64,000 bases of DNA from Aerosticca soli (GCF_003967035.1 NZ_AP018560.1:2341501-2405500), one strand, 5' to 3'. Positions 47,541-56,782 are shown, counted from the first letter of the stretch. Numbers and translations are program-made. Notes: generated from the sequence alone by a model not told the origin.

Positions 47541-48287
47541 ATGTCTTCTTGCAAAAGCCTGCTTCGTACAGCCGGGTTGCTCTTGTGCATGCTGTGGGGG
47601 ACGCTGGCCCAGGCCAACGTCCTCATCGGCGGCACGCGCGTGGTGTTTCCGGCCAAGGACGGTGAGGTCACCGTACGGCTGACCAACGACAACGATCATC
47701 CGGTGCTGGTCGAGGCCTGGATCGACCATGGCGACCCCCACGCGACGCCCGAAACGACCGACGTGCCGTTTCTGATCACGCCGCCGCTCTTTCGCATGGA
47801 ACCCAAGAAAGAGCAGAACCTGCGCATCGTCTTCACCGGCGCCGCGCTGCCGAGCGACCGCGAGTCGCTGTTCTGGCTCAACGTGCTCGAGGTACCGCCC
47901 AAGCCGGGCGCCCAGGCCGCCGGCCAGAACGTCCTGCAGCTGGCGCTGCGTTCGCGCCTCAAGCTTTTTTACCGGCCGGACGGTTTGCCCGGCAATCCGC
48001 TGGAGGCGCCCGGCCAGCTGCGCTGGCAGCTCGCCAGGGACGGTACGGGCCATGTACTCGTCGCGCACAATCCGACCCCGTACTACCTCACCCTGGCCGA
48101 GGTGAGCCTCGCTGCCGGCGGCGCCCGCTGGGAAGCCGAGCCCGGCATGGTGGCGCCCTTTTCCGACTTGCGCCTGCCGCTCAAGACGACGCAGGCTTCG
48201 CCACCGACCACGGGCGCCGAAGTCAGCTATACCGCCATCGATGACTACGGCGCCACGCGCGCATTCAAGGCCACGCTGACGCCATGA
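47541..48287 (+). CDS. Fimbrial periplasmic chaperone (PapD/FimC family)
   Basis: A 248-residue two-domain immunoglobulin-like chaperone that holds pilins by donor-strand complementation. The signal peptide ends LAQA near residue 25. The family signatures are TRVVFPAKDGEVTVRLTN, PFLITPPLFRMEPKKEQNLRI (in parts) and LFWLNVLEVPP. The subunit-binding basic residues are seen in GGTRVVF and in SRLKLFYRP. The start is ATG 47541. The stop overlaps the usher start (ATGA). Confidence 0.95.
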   Translation: MSSCKSLLRTAGLLLCMLWGTLAQANVLIGGTRVVFPAKDGEVTVRLTNDNDHPVLVEAWIDHGDPHATPETTDVPFLITPPLFRMEPKKEQNLRIVFTGAALPSDRESLFWLNVLEVPPKPGAQAAGQNVLQLALRSRLKLFYRPDGLPGNPLEAPGQLRWQLARDGTGHVLVAHNPTPYYLTLAEVSLAAGGARWEAEPGMVAPFSDLRLPLKTTQASPPTTGAEVSYTAIDDYGATRAFKATLTP

Positions 48288-51001
48288 GCGCGACGCGGTC
48301 CGGCCGCCGTCGCAAGTCTTCGTCCACGCTGCCACGCCGGCTGCTGCACGGCCTGGCGGTGGCGGGGGCGGTAGCCGCGCCGGCCGTGCAGGCCGCCGAC
48401 AAGGTGGACGACAGCGCCACCGAGGTGAGCTTCGACCGCAGCATGCTGCCCGGCGCCGGCCAGGGCACCACGGATCTGTCCCGCTTCGAACGCGGCAACA
48501 TGGTCCTGCCGGGCCTCTATCGGCTGGACGTCTTCCTCAATGGCAACTGGGTCGGCCGCGGCGACGTGCGCTTCGCCGCTCCCACCCCCGAGGCCTCGGC
48601 ACAACCGTGCATGGACGCCACGCTGCTGGCCCAGATCGGCTGGGCCGAGCGCAAATGGCCGGCCGACATCCAGGCGCGTCTTGCCGACCCCAAGGCCTGT
48701 GTCGCCATCGACGAGCTGGTGCCGGGCGCCAGCGCCAGCTTCGACCAGCCCAATCTGCGCCTGGACGTCAGCGTCCCGCAGGCGCTGCTGGGCGGTCATG
48801 CCCGCGGCTACGTCAGCCCGGAGCACTGGGACCGCGGGGTCAACGCGGCCCTGCTCAATTACGACATCAACGATTACCGCTCGCACAGCGGCGGCGTCAC
48901 GCAGAACGCCCTGTTCGCCAGCCTGAACGCCGGACTCAACCTGGGCGACTGGCATCTGCGCCACGACTCGACCTTCCTGCGCCAGACCGGCGCAGGGCCG
49001 ACCCGGCAGCATTGGCAGAACGTGGACACCTACGTGCGCCGCGACCTGTCGTCACTGCGCGCGCAGATCACCCTCGGCGATGCCTACACCGGCGGCGATC
49101 TGTTCGACAGCGTCAGCATCCGCGGCGCGCAGCTGGCCACGGACGACCGCATGTTGCCCGATTCGCTGCGCGGCTATGCGCCGGTGGTGCGTGGCGTGGC
49201 CGAGACCAATGCCCGGGTGACCATCCGCCAGAACGGCATCGTGCTCTACGAGACCACCGTCGCGCCCGGGCCTTTCAGCATCGGCGATCTCTACCCCACC
49301 GGCTACGGCGGCGATCTGGACGTCACCGTGACCGAGGCCGACGGCCGCATACGGACCTTCGCCGTGCCCTATGCCTCGGTGCCGCAGCTGCTGCGTCCCG
49401 GCATCAGCCGCTTCGCCGTGGTAGCCGGCGAGCTGCACGACACCGCGATCCACAGCCACCCGGCGATCGCCCAGGGCACGCTGCAGCGCGGTTTCACCAA
49501 CCTGTGGACCGGTTATGTCGGCGCCGTCGCGCTCGACGGTTATGCGGCCGTCGAACTCGGCAGCGCATTCAATACCCGGATGGGCGCCTGGGCGGTCGAT
49601 CTCACCGAGGCCCGCACCCGCATTCCCGGCCAGGGTAGCGATCAGGGCCAGAGCCTGCGGGTGAGCTTCAGCAAGATCCTGCCGGCCACCAATACCTCGC
49701 TCAGCATCGCCACCTATCGCTATTCCACCAGCGGCTATCTCGGCCTGCGCGATGCGCTGACCGCGCGCGACCTCGCCCGCGGCTATTCCCAGCGGCTCGA
49801 TCCCAATCTGCCCGGCTTCACAGTCCCGGGCTCCGTGCTCACGCCGGCGCAACAGGCCGCCCTGCAAGGCGCGAGCGACAATTTCCGCCTCTATACCAAC
49901 CGGCTCGACCGCCAGCGCAGCCGCTTCGACCTCAGCCTGAGCCAGCCGCTGGGCACGCGCGGCGGCTCGCTGTACGTGACCGGTTCGGCCATCGACTACT
50001 GGAACCGGCGCGGCACCGACGTGCAGTTCCAAGCCGGCTACAACAACCACTTCGGGCGCCTCAACTACTCGCTGTCGGTTGCACGCACGCGCAGCGTGTT
50101 CGGCCAGAAGAGCACGCAGGCCTTCCTGAGCTTCACCCTGCCGCTGGGATCGGGCATCCATGCGCCCACGCTGGGCGGCAACTACACCCACGAAAGCGAC
50201 GGCCACGCCCTCGCCCAGGCCACATTGAACGGCACACTCGGCGAGGACAACGCCTTGAGCTACGGCGTCACCGCCTCGCACGACAATGGCAGCGGCACCG
50301 GCGGCGGCAGCGACAACGCCGGCTCGGTCTATGTCGGCTATCGCAGCCCGATCGCACAATTCAACGCCAGCGCGGGCGGCGGCAGCGGCTATTCGCAGGC
50401 ATCGCTCGCCGTCAGCGGCACGGTAGTGGCGCATCCGGGCGGCGTCACCTTCGGTCTGCCGGCGGGCGATACCATCGGCCTCGTGCAGGCCGAGCATGGG
50501 CAGGGCGCGCGCGTGCTCAATTCGCCCGGCACCCAAGTCGACCGCCACGGCTATGCGCTGGTCCCGTATCTCAACCCTTATCAGAGCAATGTGGTCCAGC
50601 TCGACCCCAAGGGTCTGCCGCTCGACATCGGCCTGGACGCCACCAGCATGCAGACCGCGCCGCACGCCGGCGCCGTGGTCATGCTCAAGTTCCCGACCAG
50701 CTATGGACGCACCGTGATCCTCAAGCTGCGTCGCAGCGACGGCGCCCCGCTGCCCTTCGGCGCCGACGTGCTCGACGAGCAGGACCGCCCGGTCGGCGTG
50801 ATCGGCCAGGGCGGCCGCGCGCTGGCACGCCTCAACCATCCCGGCGGCCGGCTCAAGGTGCGCTGGACTTCCGACTCGGCCTCGCCCATGCAATGCGGTT
50901 TCGCTTATCGGCTCACGCCGGTCGAGCACCGCGAGGCGCGTGCCATCGAGACACTGGATACCGAATGCGTGATGGAAACGGCTCCCGGGAAGGCTTTATG
51001 A
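48284..51001 (+). CDS. Outer-membrane fimbrial usher (FimD/PapC family)
   Basis: A 905-residue usher that secretes and assembles pilins. After the signal peptide (ending VQAAD) come the N-terminal chaperone-binding domain (VSFDRSMLPGAGQGTTDLSRF), the beta barrel of many alternating strands (about 140-700) with the plug domain inside (TNARVTIRQNGIVLYETTV), and C-terminal domains (LKLRRSDGAPLPFGADVLDE). Length is slightly above the family norm. The ends overlap both neighbours by the ATGA type, so chaperone, usher and adhesin are translationally linked. Confidence 0.95.
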   Translation: MSATRSGRRRKSSSTLPRRLLHGLAVAGAVAAPAVQAADKVDDSATEVSFDRSMLPGAGQGTTDLSRFERGNMVLPGLYRLDVFLNGNWVGRGDVRFAAPTPEASAQPCMDATLLAQIGWAERKWPADIQARLADPKACVAIDELVPGASASFDQPNLRLDVSVPQALLGGHARGYVSPEHWDRGVNAALLNYDINDYRSHSGGVTQNALFASLNAGLNLGDWHLRHDSTFLRQTGAGPTRQHWQNVDTYVRRDLSSLRAQITLGDAYTGGDLFDSVSIRGAQLATDDRMLPDSLRGYAPVVRGVAETNARVTIRQNGIVLYETTVAPGPFSIGDLYPTGYGGDLDVTVTEADGRIRTFAVPYASVPQLLRPGISRFAVVAGELHDTAIHSHPAIAQGTLQRGFTNLWTGYVGAVALDGYAAVELGSAFNTRMGAWAVDLTEARTRIPGQGSDQGQSLRVSFSKILPATNTSLSIATYRYSTSGYLGLRDALTARDLARGYSQRLDPNLPGFTVPGSVLTPAQQAALQGASDNFRLYTNRLDRQRSRFDLSLSQPLGTRGGSLYVTGSAIDYWNRRGTDVQFQAGYNNHFGRLNYSLSVARTRSVFGQKSTQAFLSFTLPLGSGIHAPTLGGNYTHESDGHALAQATLNGTLGEDNALSYGVTASHDNGSGTGGGSDNAGSVYVGYRSPIAQFNASAGGGSGYSQASLAVSGTVVAHPGGVTFGLPAGDTIGLVQAEHGQGARVLNSPGTQVDRHGYALVPYLNPYQSNVVQLDPKGLPLDIGLDATSMQTAPHAGAVVMLKFPTSYGRTVILKLRRSDGAPLPFGADVLDEQDRPVGVIGQGGRALARLNHPGGRLKVRWTSDSASPMQCGFAYRLTPVEHREARAIETLDTECVMETAPGKAL

Positions 51002-51960
51002 AACGCTGGTCCTGCGCCCTGTGGGTGCTCGTGATTCTGCTTGGGTGGATGCCGCGCAGCGCGTGGGCGGGTTGCTGGTGGTCGCTCCTGTCACCCGGCA
51101 AGACCGAAAGAGTCGATTTTCAAATGCCCGCCGTCATCAATATCGATCCCCATTGGAGTCCGGGCTCCACCATTGCCAGTTCATCTTTGGCCAACCCGGC
51201 GCCGAATAATTCGATCATCACCTGCGTATTCAACGACCCCCTCAGCCTGATCAATGAGATCGGCGGGCAGTCGAGCGTGCCAAAGGTATTTACCACCAAC
51301 GTGGCAGGCATCGGCTATCGCATCCTGCATCCGGATGAAAGCTTCATATTGGGGCCAAACGACCGATACGGCGCGGGCTTTTTTCCCGACTTGAATGCCT
51401 TGAGCGTGCCTTCGCGACTGGAATTCGTTTATCTCGGCGGCACCGTCACTGCCGGGGGCACCATTCGAGCCGGCCGCTTTGCCCATTGGCGATTCGGCGA
51501 CGTCGAGGCCGAGGACTTCTACCTCGTCAATAGCGTGACCTTCAAGCCCCCGACCTGCACGGTGGCCACGCCGAACATCGCCGTCACCCTGCCGCCCGTC
51601 AGCACGACGGCGCTGGCGAATACGGGCGCCGTGGCCGGTGCCACCGCCTTCACCATCGCGCTGGACTGCGGCAGCTATGCCGGCGGTCAGCGTTTGGCGC
51701 TGCAGTTCGACAGCGCGACGGCTTCGAGCACCTTGCCCGGCGTGCTCAACGTCAACGCGGGCAGCACCGCACGCAATGTGGGCGTGCAACTGACCGATGC
51801 CAGCTACGCGCCGATCACCTTCGGCACGGCCAAGACGCTGGGCACCACGACGACGGGCCGCAACAGTTACACCTACTATGCGCGCTACTACGCGCTGGGC
51901 CAGCCGGTCGGCCCCGGCACCTTGAGCGCGACCGCCACCTTCACCGTGTCCTACCCGTGA
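50998..51960 (+). CDS. Fimbrial tip adhesin-like subunit
   Basis: A 320-residue exported protein starting at ATG 50998, overlapping the usher stop. The signal peptide ends WAGCW near residue 22. The N-terminal half (about 25-180) is a unique receptor-type domain with low similarity to anything I know. The C-terminal half (about 182-320) is a pilin domain (PPTCTVATPNIAVTLPPVS, FTIALDCGSY, final ATFTVSYP). This two-domain layout is that of tip adhesins such as FimH. The target receptor is unknown. Codon use in the first half is less GC-rich than its neighbours. Confidence 0.9.
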   Translation: MKRWSCALWVLVILLGWMPRSAWAGCWWSLLSPGKTERVDFQMPAVINIDPHWSPGSTIASSSLANPAPNNSIITCVFNDPLSLINEIGGQSSVPKVFTTNVAGIGYRILHPDESFILGPNDRYGAGFFPDLNALSVPSRLEFVYLGGTVTAGGTIRAGRFAHWRFGDVEAEDFYLVNSVTFKPPTCTVATPNIAVTLPPVSTTALANTGAVAGATAFTIALDCGSYAGGQRLALQFDSATASSTLPGVLNVNAGSTARNVGVQLTDASYAPITFGTAKTLGTTTTGRNSYTYYARYYALGQPVGPGTLSATATFTVSYP

Positions 51961-51967
51961 GGGGCGC

Positions 51968-52300
51968 TCATTCGTAGACCTGCGTGGCCGCCAGCACGGG
52001 GCCGACGCTGTAACTTTCGAAATAGCCGAGCAGCGGATCGCCGGCCAGGTCTTGGGCCGTGGTCACCGACAGCACGTAGCGCTGCGCGGCCTGTCCCGTT
52101 TGCGTCGTGCCGGGGCAGGCGCTTTGCAGCGAGCCGGTCTGCTGTGCCTTGAGCAGGTTCGCCGCACCCGCGGCACAGGTCGGCTCGACGATGGCGCCGC
52201 TGAACGTGATGCGGCCGTCGCTGGTCCAGCCCGACTGGGCGACCAAGATGCCGATGGCGACACCGAAGAGGCGGATCAAGCCTGGATGGGGGTGTGTCAT
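51968..52300 (-). CDS. Short fimbrial-like protein, opposite strand
   Basis: A 110-residue exported protein converging with the adhesin gene (7-base gap). After the signal peptide (LIRLFGVAIGILVAQSGW) it reads SDGRITFSGAIVEPTCAA, the N-terminal strand and first Cys of a type 1 pilin domain. It is much shorter than a pilin (about 90 mature residues) and ends at ATQVYE, so it may be a truncated pilin, a minor subunit or an assembly terminator. Cysteines near residues 43 and 62 could pair. Two 16-bp direct repeats lie upstream. Confidence 0.7.
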   Translation of the reverse strand: MTHPHPGLIRLFGVAIGILVAQSGWTSDGRITFSGAIVEPTCAAGAANLLKAQQTGSLQSACPGTTQTGQAAQRYVLSVTTAQDLAGDPLLGYFESYSVGPVLAATQVYE

Positions 52301-52401
52301 GACAGCCTCGCATCCGACCCTCAGGGGATGAGGTCGGTCGAGGAGGCCATCGGCCGGCAACCTTCGGCGCTTGATAGCGACTGGGTATCGAGCTTCTTGA
52401 A

Positions 52402-52440
52402 TTGTGACGTCAAACACTATTGCCTTGTGACGTCAAACAC
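52402..52440. repeat. Two 16-bp direct repeats containing TGACGTCA
   Basis: TTGTGACGTCAAACAC occurs at 52402-52417 and exactly again at 52425-52440, a period of 23 bases (about two helical turns). Each contains the palindrome TGACGTCA. They lie about 100 bases upstream of the short fimbrial-like gene. They look like tandem binding sites of a dimeric regulator. Confidence 0.7.
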
Positions 52441-52670
52441 GATCGTGGCGCGCCCGGCTTCGAGGTCCTTAACCAGCGGGAAAGCCCCGATCGTTGCGGC
52501 AGGCGCGACCTGCGGCACAGACGCACCCGATGCGGGGCGTCCCGTTCGCCGAGCGCGGGGGCGTTGATCGGCAACGCCGATGCGCGCCCGCGGCGGACCG
52601 GCCATGGCAGCACCGGCAGATGGAACTGCCTTAAAAGGCCCGCAGGGCCCGGTCAGCCTGCCCTGAACGT

Positions 52671-52676
52671 TATAAT
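52671..52676 (+). promoter_or_regulatory. Consensus -10 box of the YadGH-like operon
   Basis: A perfect TATAAT, 30 bases upstream of the ATPase ATG. No convincing -35 lies 17 bases away. Confidence 0.55.
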
Positions 52677-52706
52677 GGTGCGTTTCCCCAACGCGTGTCG
52701 TGACCC

Positions 52707-53651
52707 ATGACCCAGCCTCCCGCGCTCGCCGTCGACCATCTGCGCAAGGTCTACGCCAACGGCATGGAAGCGCTCAAGGGCATCGATCTCACCGTGCAGC
52801 AGGGCGACTTCTTCGCGCTGCTCGGTCCCAACGGTGCCGGCAAGTCCACGCTGATCGGCATTCTGGCGTCGCTGGTCAATGCCACCTCGGGCGATGCGCG
52901 GATCTTCGGCGTGTCGGTGCGCCGCCAGCGCAGCGAGGCGATGCGCCTGATCGGGCTGGTGCCGCAGGAAATCAATTTCAATCCGTTCGAGAAGCCGTTC
53001 GACATCTGCGTCAACCAAGCCGGCTTCTATGGCATCCCGCGCCGCATCGCCGCCGCGCGTGCCGAACGGTATCTGGAGGAACTCAAGCTGTCGGACAAGG
53101 CGCAGCAGCAGGCCCGCATGCTCTCCGGCGGCATGAAGCGCCGGCTGATGATCGCGCGGGCGATGATGAACGAGCCCAAGCTGCTGATCCTGGACGAACC
53201 CACCGCCGGCGTGGACATCGAGATACGCCGTTCGATGTGGCAGTTCATCAGCGGCATCAATGCGGCCGGCACCACGGTGATCCTGACCACGCATTACCTG
53301 GAGGAAGCCGAGCAGCTGTGCCGCAACATCGCCATCATCAACCACGGCAGCATCGTGGTGAACACCACCATGCGCCAGCTGCTGGCGAGGCTGGACGTGG
53401 AGACCTTCGTGCTCGACGTCGACCACGCGCCGGCGCAACTGCAGGCACCGGCCGGGGTCGTCCTGCGCCGCATCGACGAGCACACGCTGGAAGCGGAGAT
53501 GTCGCGCGCGCACGACCTCAACTCCCTGTTCGCGGCGCTGACCGCGCAGGGCGTCATCGTGACCTCGATGCGCAACAAGGCCAATCGCCTGGAGGAACTC
53601 TTCGTGCGCCTGATCGAAGGTGAACTGCGGCAGGAGGAGCGCGCAGCATGA
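52707..53651 (+). CDS. yadG: ABC exporter ATPase (YadG-like)
   Basis: A 314-residue ABC ATPase. Walker A is LLGPNGAGKSTLIG (about 38-51), the Q-loop is GLVPQEINFNPF, the signature is MLSGGMKRRLMIARAMM (LSGGM), Walker B is LLILDEPTAGVD and the switch is LTTHYLEEAEQL. A C-terminal domain of about 90 residues follows. It matches YadG, paired with YadH, an ABC-2 exporter pair conserved in proteobacteria whose substrate is not known. The stop overlaps the permease start (ATGA). Confidence 0.93.
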   Translation: MTQPPALAVDHLRKVYANGMEALKGIDLTVQQGDFFALLGPNGAGKSTLIGILASLVNATSGDARIFGVSVRRQRSEAMRLIGLVPQEINFNPFEKPFDICVNQAGFYGIPRRIAAARAERYLEELKLSDKAQQQARMLSGGMKRRLMIARAMMNEPKLLILDEPTAGVDIEIRRSMWQFISGINAAGTTVILTTHYLEEAEQLCRNIAIINHGSIVVNTTMRQLLARLDVETFVLDVDHAPAQLQAPAGVVLRRIDEHTLEAEMSRAHDLNSLFAALTAQGVIVTSMRNKANRLEELFVRLIEGELRQEERAA

Positions 53652-54430
53652 ACCTGCACACCTCGGCCAACCTGGTCGCCCTCTACACCATCGTGCGCCG
53701 CGAGTTCGCGCGCATCCTGCGCATCTGGACGCAGACGCTGATCCCGCCGGCGATCACCATGACGCTGTACTTCATCATTTTCGGCAAGCTGATCGGCGCC
53801 CGCATCGGCACCATCGAAGGCGGCTACACGTACATGCAGTACATCGTGCCGGGCCTGGTGATGATGAGCGTGATCACCAACAGCTACAGCAACGTGTCCA
53901 GTTCGTTCTTCGGCGCCAAGTTCCAGCGCTCGGTGGAGGAGATGCTGGTCTCGCCGATGCCTGCCTGGGTGATCCTCTCCGGCTACGTCTTCGGCGCGGT
54001 GGCCCGCGGCCTCGCGGTCGGCTTGCTGGTGCTGCTGATCGCGCTGTTCTTCACCTCGCTGCACGTCGTGCATCCGTGGATCACCTTCCTGTCCGTGCTG
54101 CTCGGCGCCACCATTTTCGCGCTGGCCGGTTTCATCAACGCGATCTACGCCAAGAAGTTCGACGACGTCGCGCTGGTGCCGACCTTCGTGCTGACGCCGC
54201 TCACCTACCTGGGTGGCGTGTTCTATTCGGTGCACATGCTGAGCGAGCCCTGGCAATCGATCTCGCGGGTCAACCCGATCCTGTACATGGTCAACGCCTT
54301 CCGCTTCGGCGTGCTCGGCCTGACCGACGTGCACCTGGGGCTGGCCTTCGTGGTCATGCTGATCTTTACCGCGGCACTGGCCGCGGTGGCGCTGCGGCTG
54401 CTGAACCTCGGCGTCGGCCTGCGTTCGTGA
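53648..54430 (+). CDS. yadH: ABC-2 exporter permease (YadH-like)
   Basis: A 260-residue permease with six membrane helices. Family segments are YTIVRREFARILRIWTQTL, MTLYFIIFGKLIG, YMQYIVPGLVMMSVITNSYSN (in parts), FQRSVEEMLVSPMP and TYLGGVFYSVHMLSEPW. It partners the overlapping YadG-like ATPase gene. The substrate is unknown. A sugar-porter gene follows after 110 bases. Confidence 0.92.
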   Translation: MNLHTSANLVALYTIVRREFARILRIWTQTLIPPAITMTLYFIIFGKLIGARIGTIEGGYTYMQYIVPGLVMMSVITNSYSNVSSSFFGAKFQRSVEEMLVSPMPAWVILSGYVFGAVARGLAVGLLVLLIALFFTSLHVVHPWITFLSVLLGATIFALAGFINAIYAKKFDDVALVPTFVLTPLTYLGGVFYSVHMLSEPWQSISRVNPILYMVNAFRFGVLGLTDVHLGLAFVVMLIFTAALAAVALRLLNLGVGLRS

Positions 54431-54540
54431 AAGCGGCCCGGCAAAGCGGGCACGGCATGAGGCATTCGGTCGCGGATATTTGACGAAACAACCATCTTTG
54501 CGCGGGCAGACTTTGCGGCACTTCTGCGAGGAAAGTGGCC

Positions 54541-55959
54541 ATGAATGCTGCAACCGTTCCGGATGGTGAATCGAAGTCCACGGGTCATGTGGTCCTCATA
54601 GCCGCCGCAGCCGCGCTGGGCGGTTTTTTGTTTGGATTCGACACCTCGGTGGTGAACGGCACGGTCGATGCCGTGCGCGCCGGTTTCCATCTCAACGCCG
54701 GCCAGATCGGCCTGGCGGTTTCCTGTGCCCTGCTGGGTTCGGCCGTCGGCGCCTGGTATGCGGGTTCGCTCGCAGACCGCTTCGGCCGCCTGCGCACGAT
54801 GCAGATCGCGGCCGTCCTGCTGGGCGTGGCGGCCTTGGGCTGCGGTCTGGTGCATGGCCTCTGGGAGCTCGTCTTCTGGCGCGTCGTGGCGGGCATGGGC
54901 GTCGGCGTGGCCTCGGTGATCGCCCCGGCCTACATCGCCGAGATTTCGCCGGCCGACATTCGCGGCCGGCTCGGCTCGCTGCAGCAGCTGGCCATCGTGC
55001 TGGGCATTTTCGTCGCCCTGCTGAGCGACGCCTGGATCGCCCACGTGGCCGGCGGGGCCGCCAATAAATCCTGGTTCGGCCTCGAGGCCTGGCGCTGGAT
55101 GTACATCGTCGGCGTCGTGCCGGCGCTCATCTATGGCGTGCTCAGCATCCCGATTCCCGAGTCGCCGCGCTATCTGGTGGCCAGCGACCGGCCGCAGGAG
55201 GCCCGCCAGGTGCTGCGCGAGGTGCTGGACCTCAAGAGCGAGTCCGCGCTCGACCGCAAGGTCGAGGAGATCGAGCACAGCCTGCGCAAGGAATACAAGC
55301 CCAGTTTCAAGGATCTGCGCGGCCCGCGCCTGGGCCTCTTGCCGGTGGTCTGGACCGGCATCCTGCTGTCCGTCCTTCAGCAGTTCGTCGGCATCAACGT
55401 CATTTTTTACTACTCGTCAGCCCTGTGGCACTCGGTGGGGTTCAGCGAGGCCGATTCTTTCACCATCACCGTGGCCACCTCGATCGTCAACGTGCTGGTG
55501 ACGCTGGTGGCCATCGCCCTGGTGGACAAGGTGGGACGCAAGCCGTTATTGCTGGCGGGCTCGGCAGGCATGACGGTGGCGCTGGCGCTGATGGCCTGGT
55601 GCTTCGCGCAGGCGACCGGCAACGGCAACGCCTTGAGCCTGCCCGCGCCGTGGGGCCCGGTCGCGCTGGTGGCCGCCAACGTCTATGTGGTCTGCTTCGG
55701 CGTGAGCTGGGGGCCGGTGGTCTGGGTGCTGCTGGGTGAAATGTTTCCCAACCGGATCCGGGCCATCGCCCTGGCCGTGGCGGCGGCGGCGCAATGGCTG
55801 GCCAATTTCGCCGTGTCCAGCACTTTCCCTGCGCTGGCCGAGCTCGGACTGTCCTTCGCCTACGGGCTTTATGCGGCCTTTGCGCTGATTTCGCTGTTTT
55901 TCGTCTGGCGCGCGGTACGCGAAACCAAGGGCGTGGAACTGGAAGCCATGCCCGAATGA
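54541..55959 (+). CDS. Sugar-porter-family MFS transporter
   Basis: A 472-residue, twelve-helix transporter of the major facilitator superfamily, sugar porter subfamily. Signatures are GFLFGFDTSVVNG, DRFGRLRT, the RxxxGxG region RVVAGMGVGVASVIAPAYIAE (in parts), PESPRYLV, LQQFVGINVIFYY, DKVGRKPLLL and WVLLGEMFPNRIR. The QQFxGIN motif and PESPRYL suggest a proton-coupled hexose, pentose or polyol carrier. The start is ATG 54541 with GAGGAA upstream. The exact sugar is not clear. A large hairpin structure lies after the stop. Confidence 0.93.
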   Translation: MNAATVPDGESKSTGHVVLIAAAAALGGFLFGFDTSVVNGTVDAVRAGFHLNAGQIGLAVSCALLGSAVGAWYAGSLADRFGRLRTMQIAAVLLGVAALGCGLVHGLWELVFWRVVAGMGVGVASVIAPAYIAEISPADIRGRLGSLQQLAIVLGIFVALLSDAWIAHVAGGAANKSWFGLEAWRWMYIVGVVPALIYGVLSIPIPESPRYLVASDRPQEARQVLREVLDLKSESALDRKVEEIEHSLRKEYKPSFKDLRGPRLGLLPVVWTGILLSVLQQFVGINVIFYYSSALWHSVGFSEADSFTITVATSIVNVLVTLVAIALVDKVGRKPLLLAGSAGMTVALALMAWCFAQATGNGNALSLPAPWGPVALVAANVYVVCFGVSWGPVVWVLLGEMFPNRIRAIALAVAAAAQWLANFAVSSTFPALAELGLSFAYGLYAAFALISLFFVWRAVRETKGVELEAMPE

Positions 55960-55962
55960 AAA

Positions 55963-56058
55963 CGCTGGGCGGTCTCTCGCCTTGGGCGACACGCGCATCG
56001 CCGGAAGCTTTCCCCAGGCGATGCGCGTATGGCCTTGTCTGGCGACGTAGCGCCCAGC
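55963..56058. repeat. Nested inverted repeats between the MFS gene and the cytochrome c4 gene
   Basis: A perfect 12-bp stem (55991-56002 with 56017-56028) is enclosed by a second pair (55964-55971 with 56051-56058). It fills the convergent gap and probably ends transcription from both sides, though no T-run is present. Confidence 0.6.
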
Positions 56059-56068
56059 AGGTGCGTTC

Positions 56069-56782
56069 CTAAAGATGGGGCAGATAGGCGCTGAGCGCCT
56101 GGATGTCCGCGTCGGAAAGGCCCTGCGCGACGCCCTGCATGATCCGGGCATTACTGGTGCCGGCACGCACCCCGGCACGAAAATCCCCCAGCGCCTTGGT
56201 CACGAAATTCGCCGACTGGCCGTGCAGGTAAGGATAGGTGAACCAGGGCGGCTGGGGCTTGCCTTCCACGTCGGCAACGAAAGGCCGCGGACCGCGGGCA
56301 TCGGGCCCATGGCAACCCTGACAGGGCGGAATGCCGCGCCCCGGATCGCCTTCGCGATACAGGCGCGCGCCGGGTGAGGAAGTGTCGGTACCGCCATGCG
56401 AGGCCGGCGCAAACGAGGCGTAGTAGGCGGCGATGTCGCGCATATCCTCGTCACTGAGCCGCGCGGCCTGCCCGCTCATCACCGGGTCGCTGCGATAGCC
56501 ATCCTTGAAAGCCTTGAGCTGGATGTAGAGGTAGGTTGCCGGTTGGCCGGCCAGATTCCCCAATTCGGGAACCACCGCCATGCCCGAATGGCCGTGGCAG
56601 GCCGAACAGATGGTCACCTTGCCAGCCCCGGCCTTGGCGTCACCGGCCACCGGGCGGATCGCACGCACGTCCATGAAACCCGTGGGCGTGCCCGTGCCGG
56701 CCGGCGGGGACGCCTCCTGCGCGAAGGCGGCTATCGGCGCCGCCGCCAGGAGGGCAAGGAGGACAGTCGATGCGTAGTTCAT
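56069..56782 (-). CDS. Diheme cytochrome c4-like protein
   Basis: A 237-residue exported cytochrome with two class I domains. Heme sites are CSACH (about residue 58) and CQGCH (about 153). The surrounding text (HGHSGMAVVPELGNLAGQPATYLYIQLKAFKDG and then ARLSDEDMRDIAAYYASF, read in parts) is typical of cytochrome c4. The signal peptide ends AFAQE. ATG 56782 follows GGAGG. It lies 11 bases after the porin gene, so it belongs to the decaheme-porin operon and probably carries electrons in the periplasm between that conduit and the respiratory chain. Confidence 0.93.
   Translation of the reverse strand: MNYASTVLLALLAAAPIAAFAQEASPPAGTGTPTGFMDVRAIRPVAGDAKAGAGKVTICSACHGHSGMAVVPELGNLAGQPATYLYIQLKAFKDGYRSDPVMSGQAARLSDEDMRDIAAYYASFAPASHGGTDTSSPGARLYREGDPGRGIPPCQGCHGPDARGPRPFVADVEGKPQPPWFTYPYLHGQSANFVTKALGDFRAGVRAGTSNARIMQGVAQGLSDADIQALSAYLPHL

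Larger units (their letters stand above)
52301..52706. other. 406-bp divergent gap with direct repeats
   Basis: No gene is supported. It holds two 16-bp direct repeats (52402-52440) and a TATAAT box (52671-52676) for the ABC ATPase gene. The part between 52380 and 52440 is less GC-rich than the rest of the window. Confidence 0.6.
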
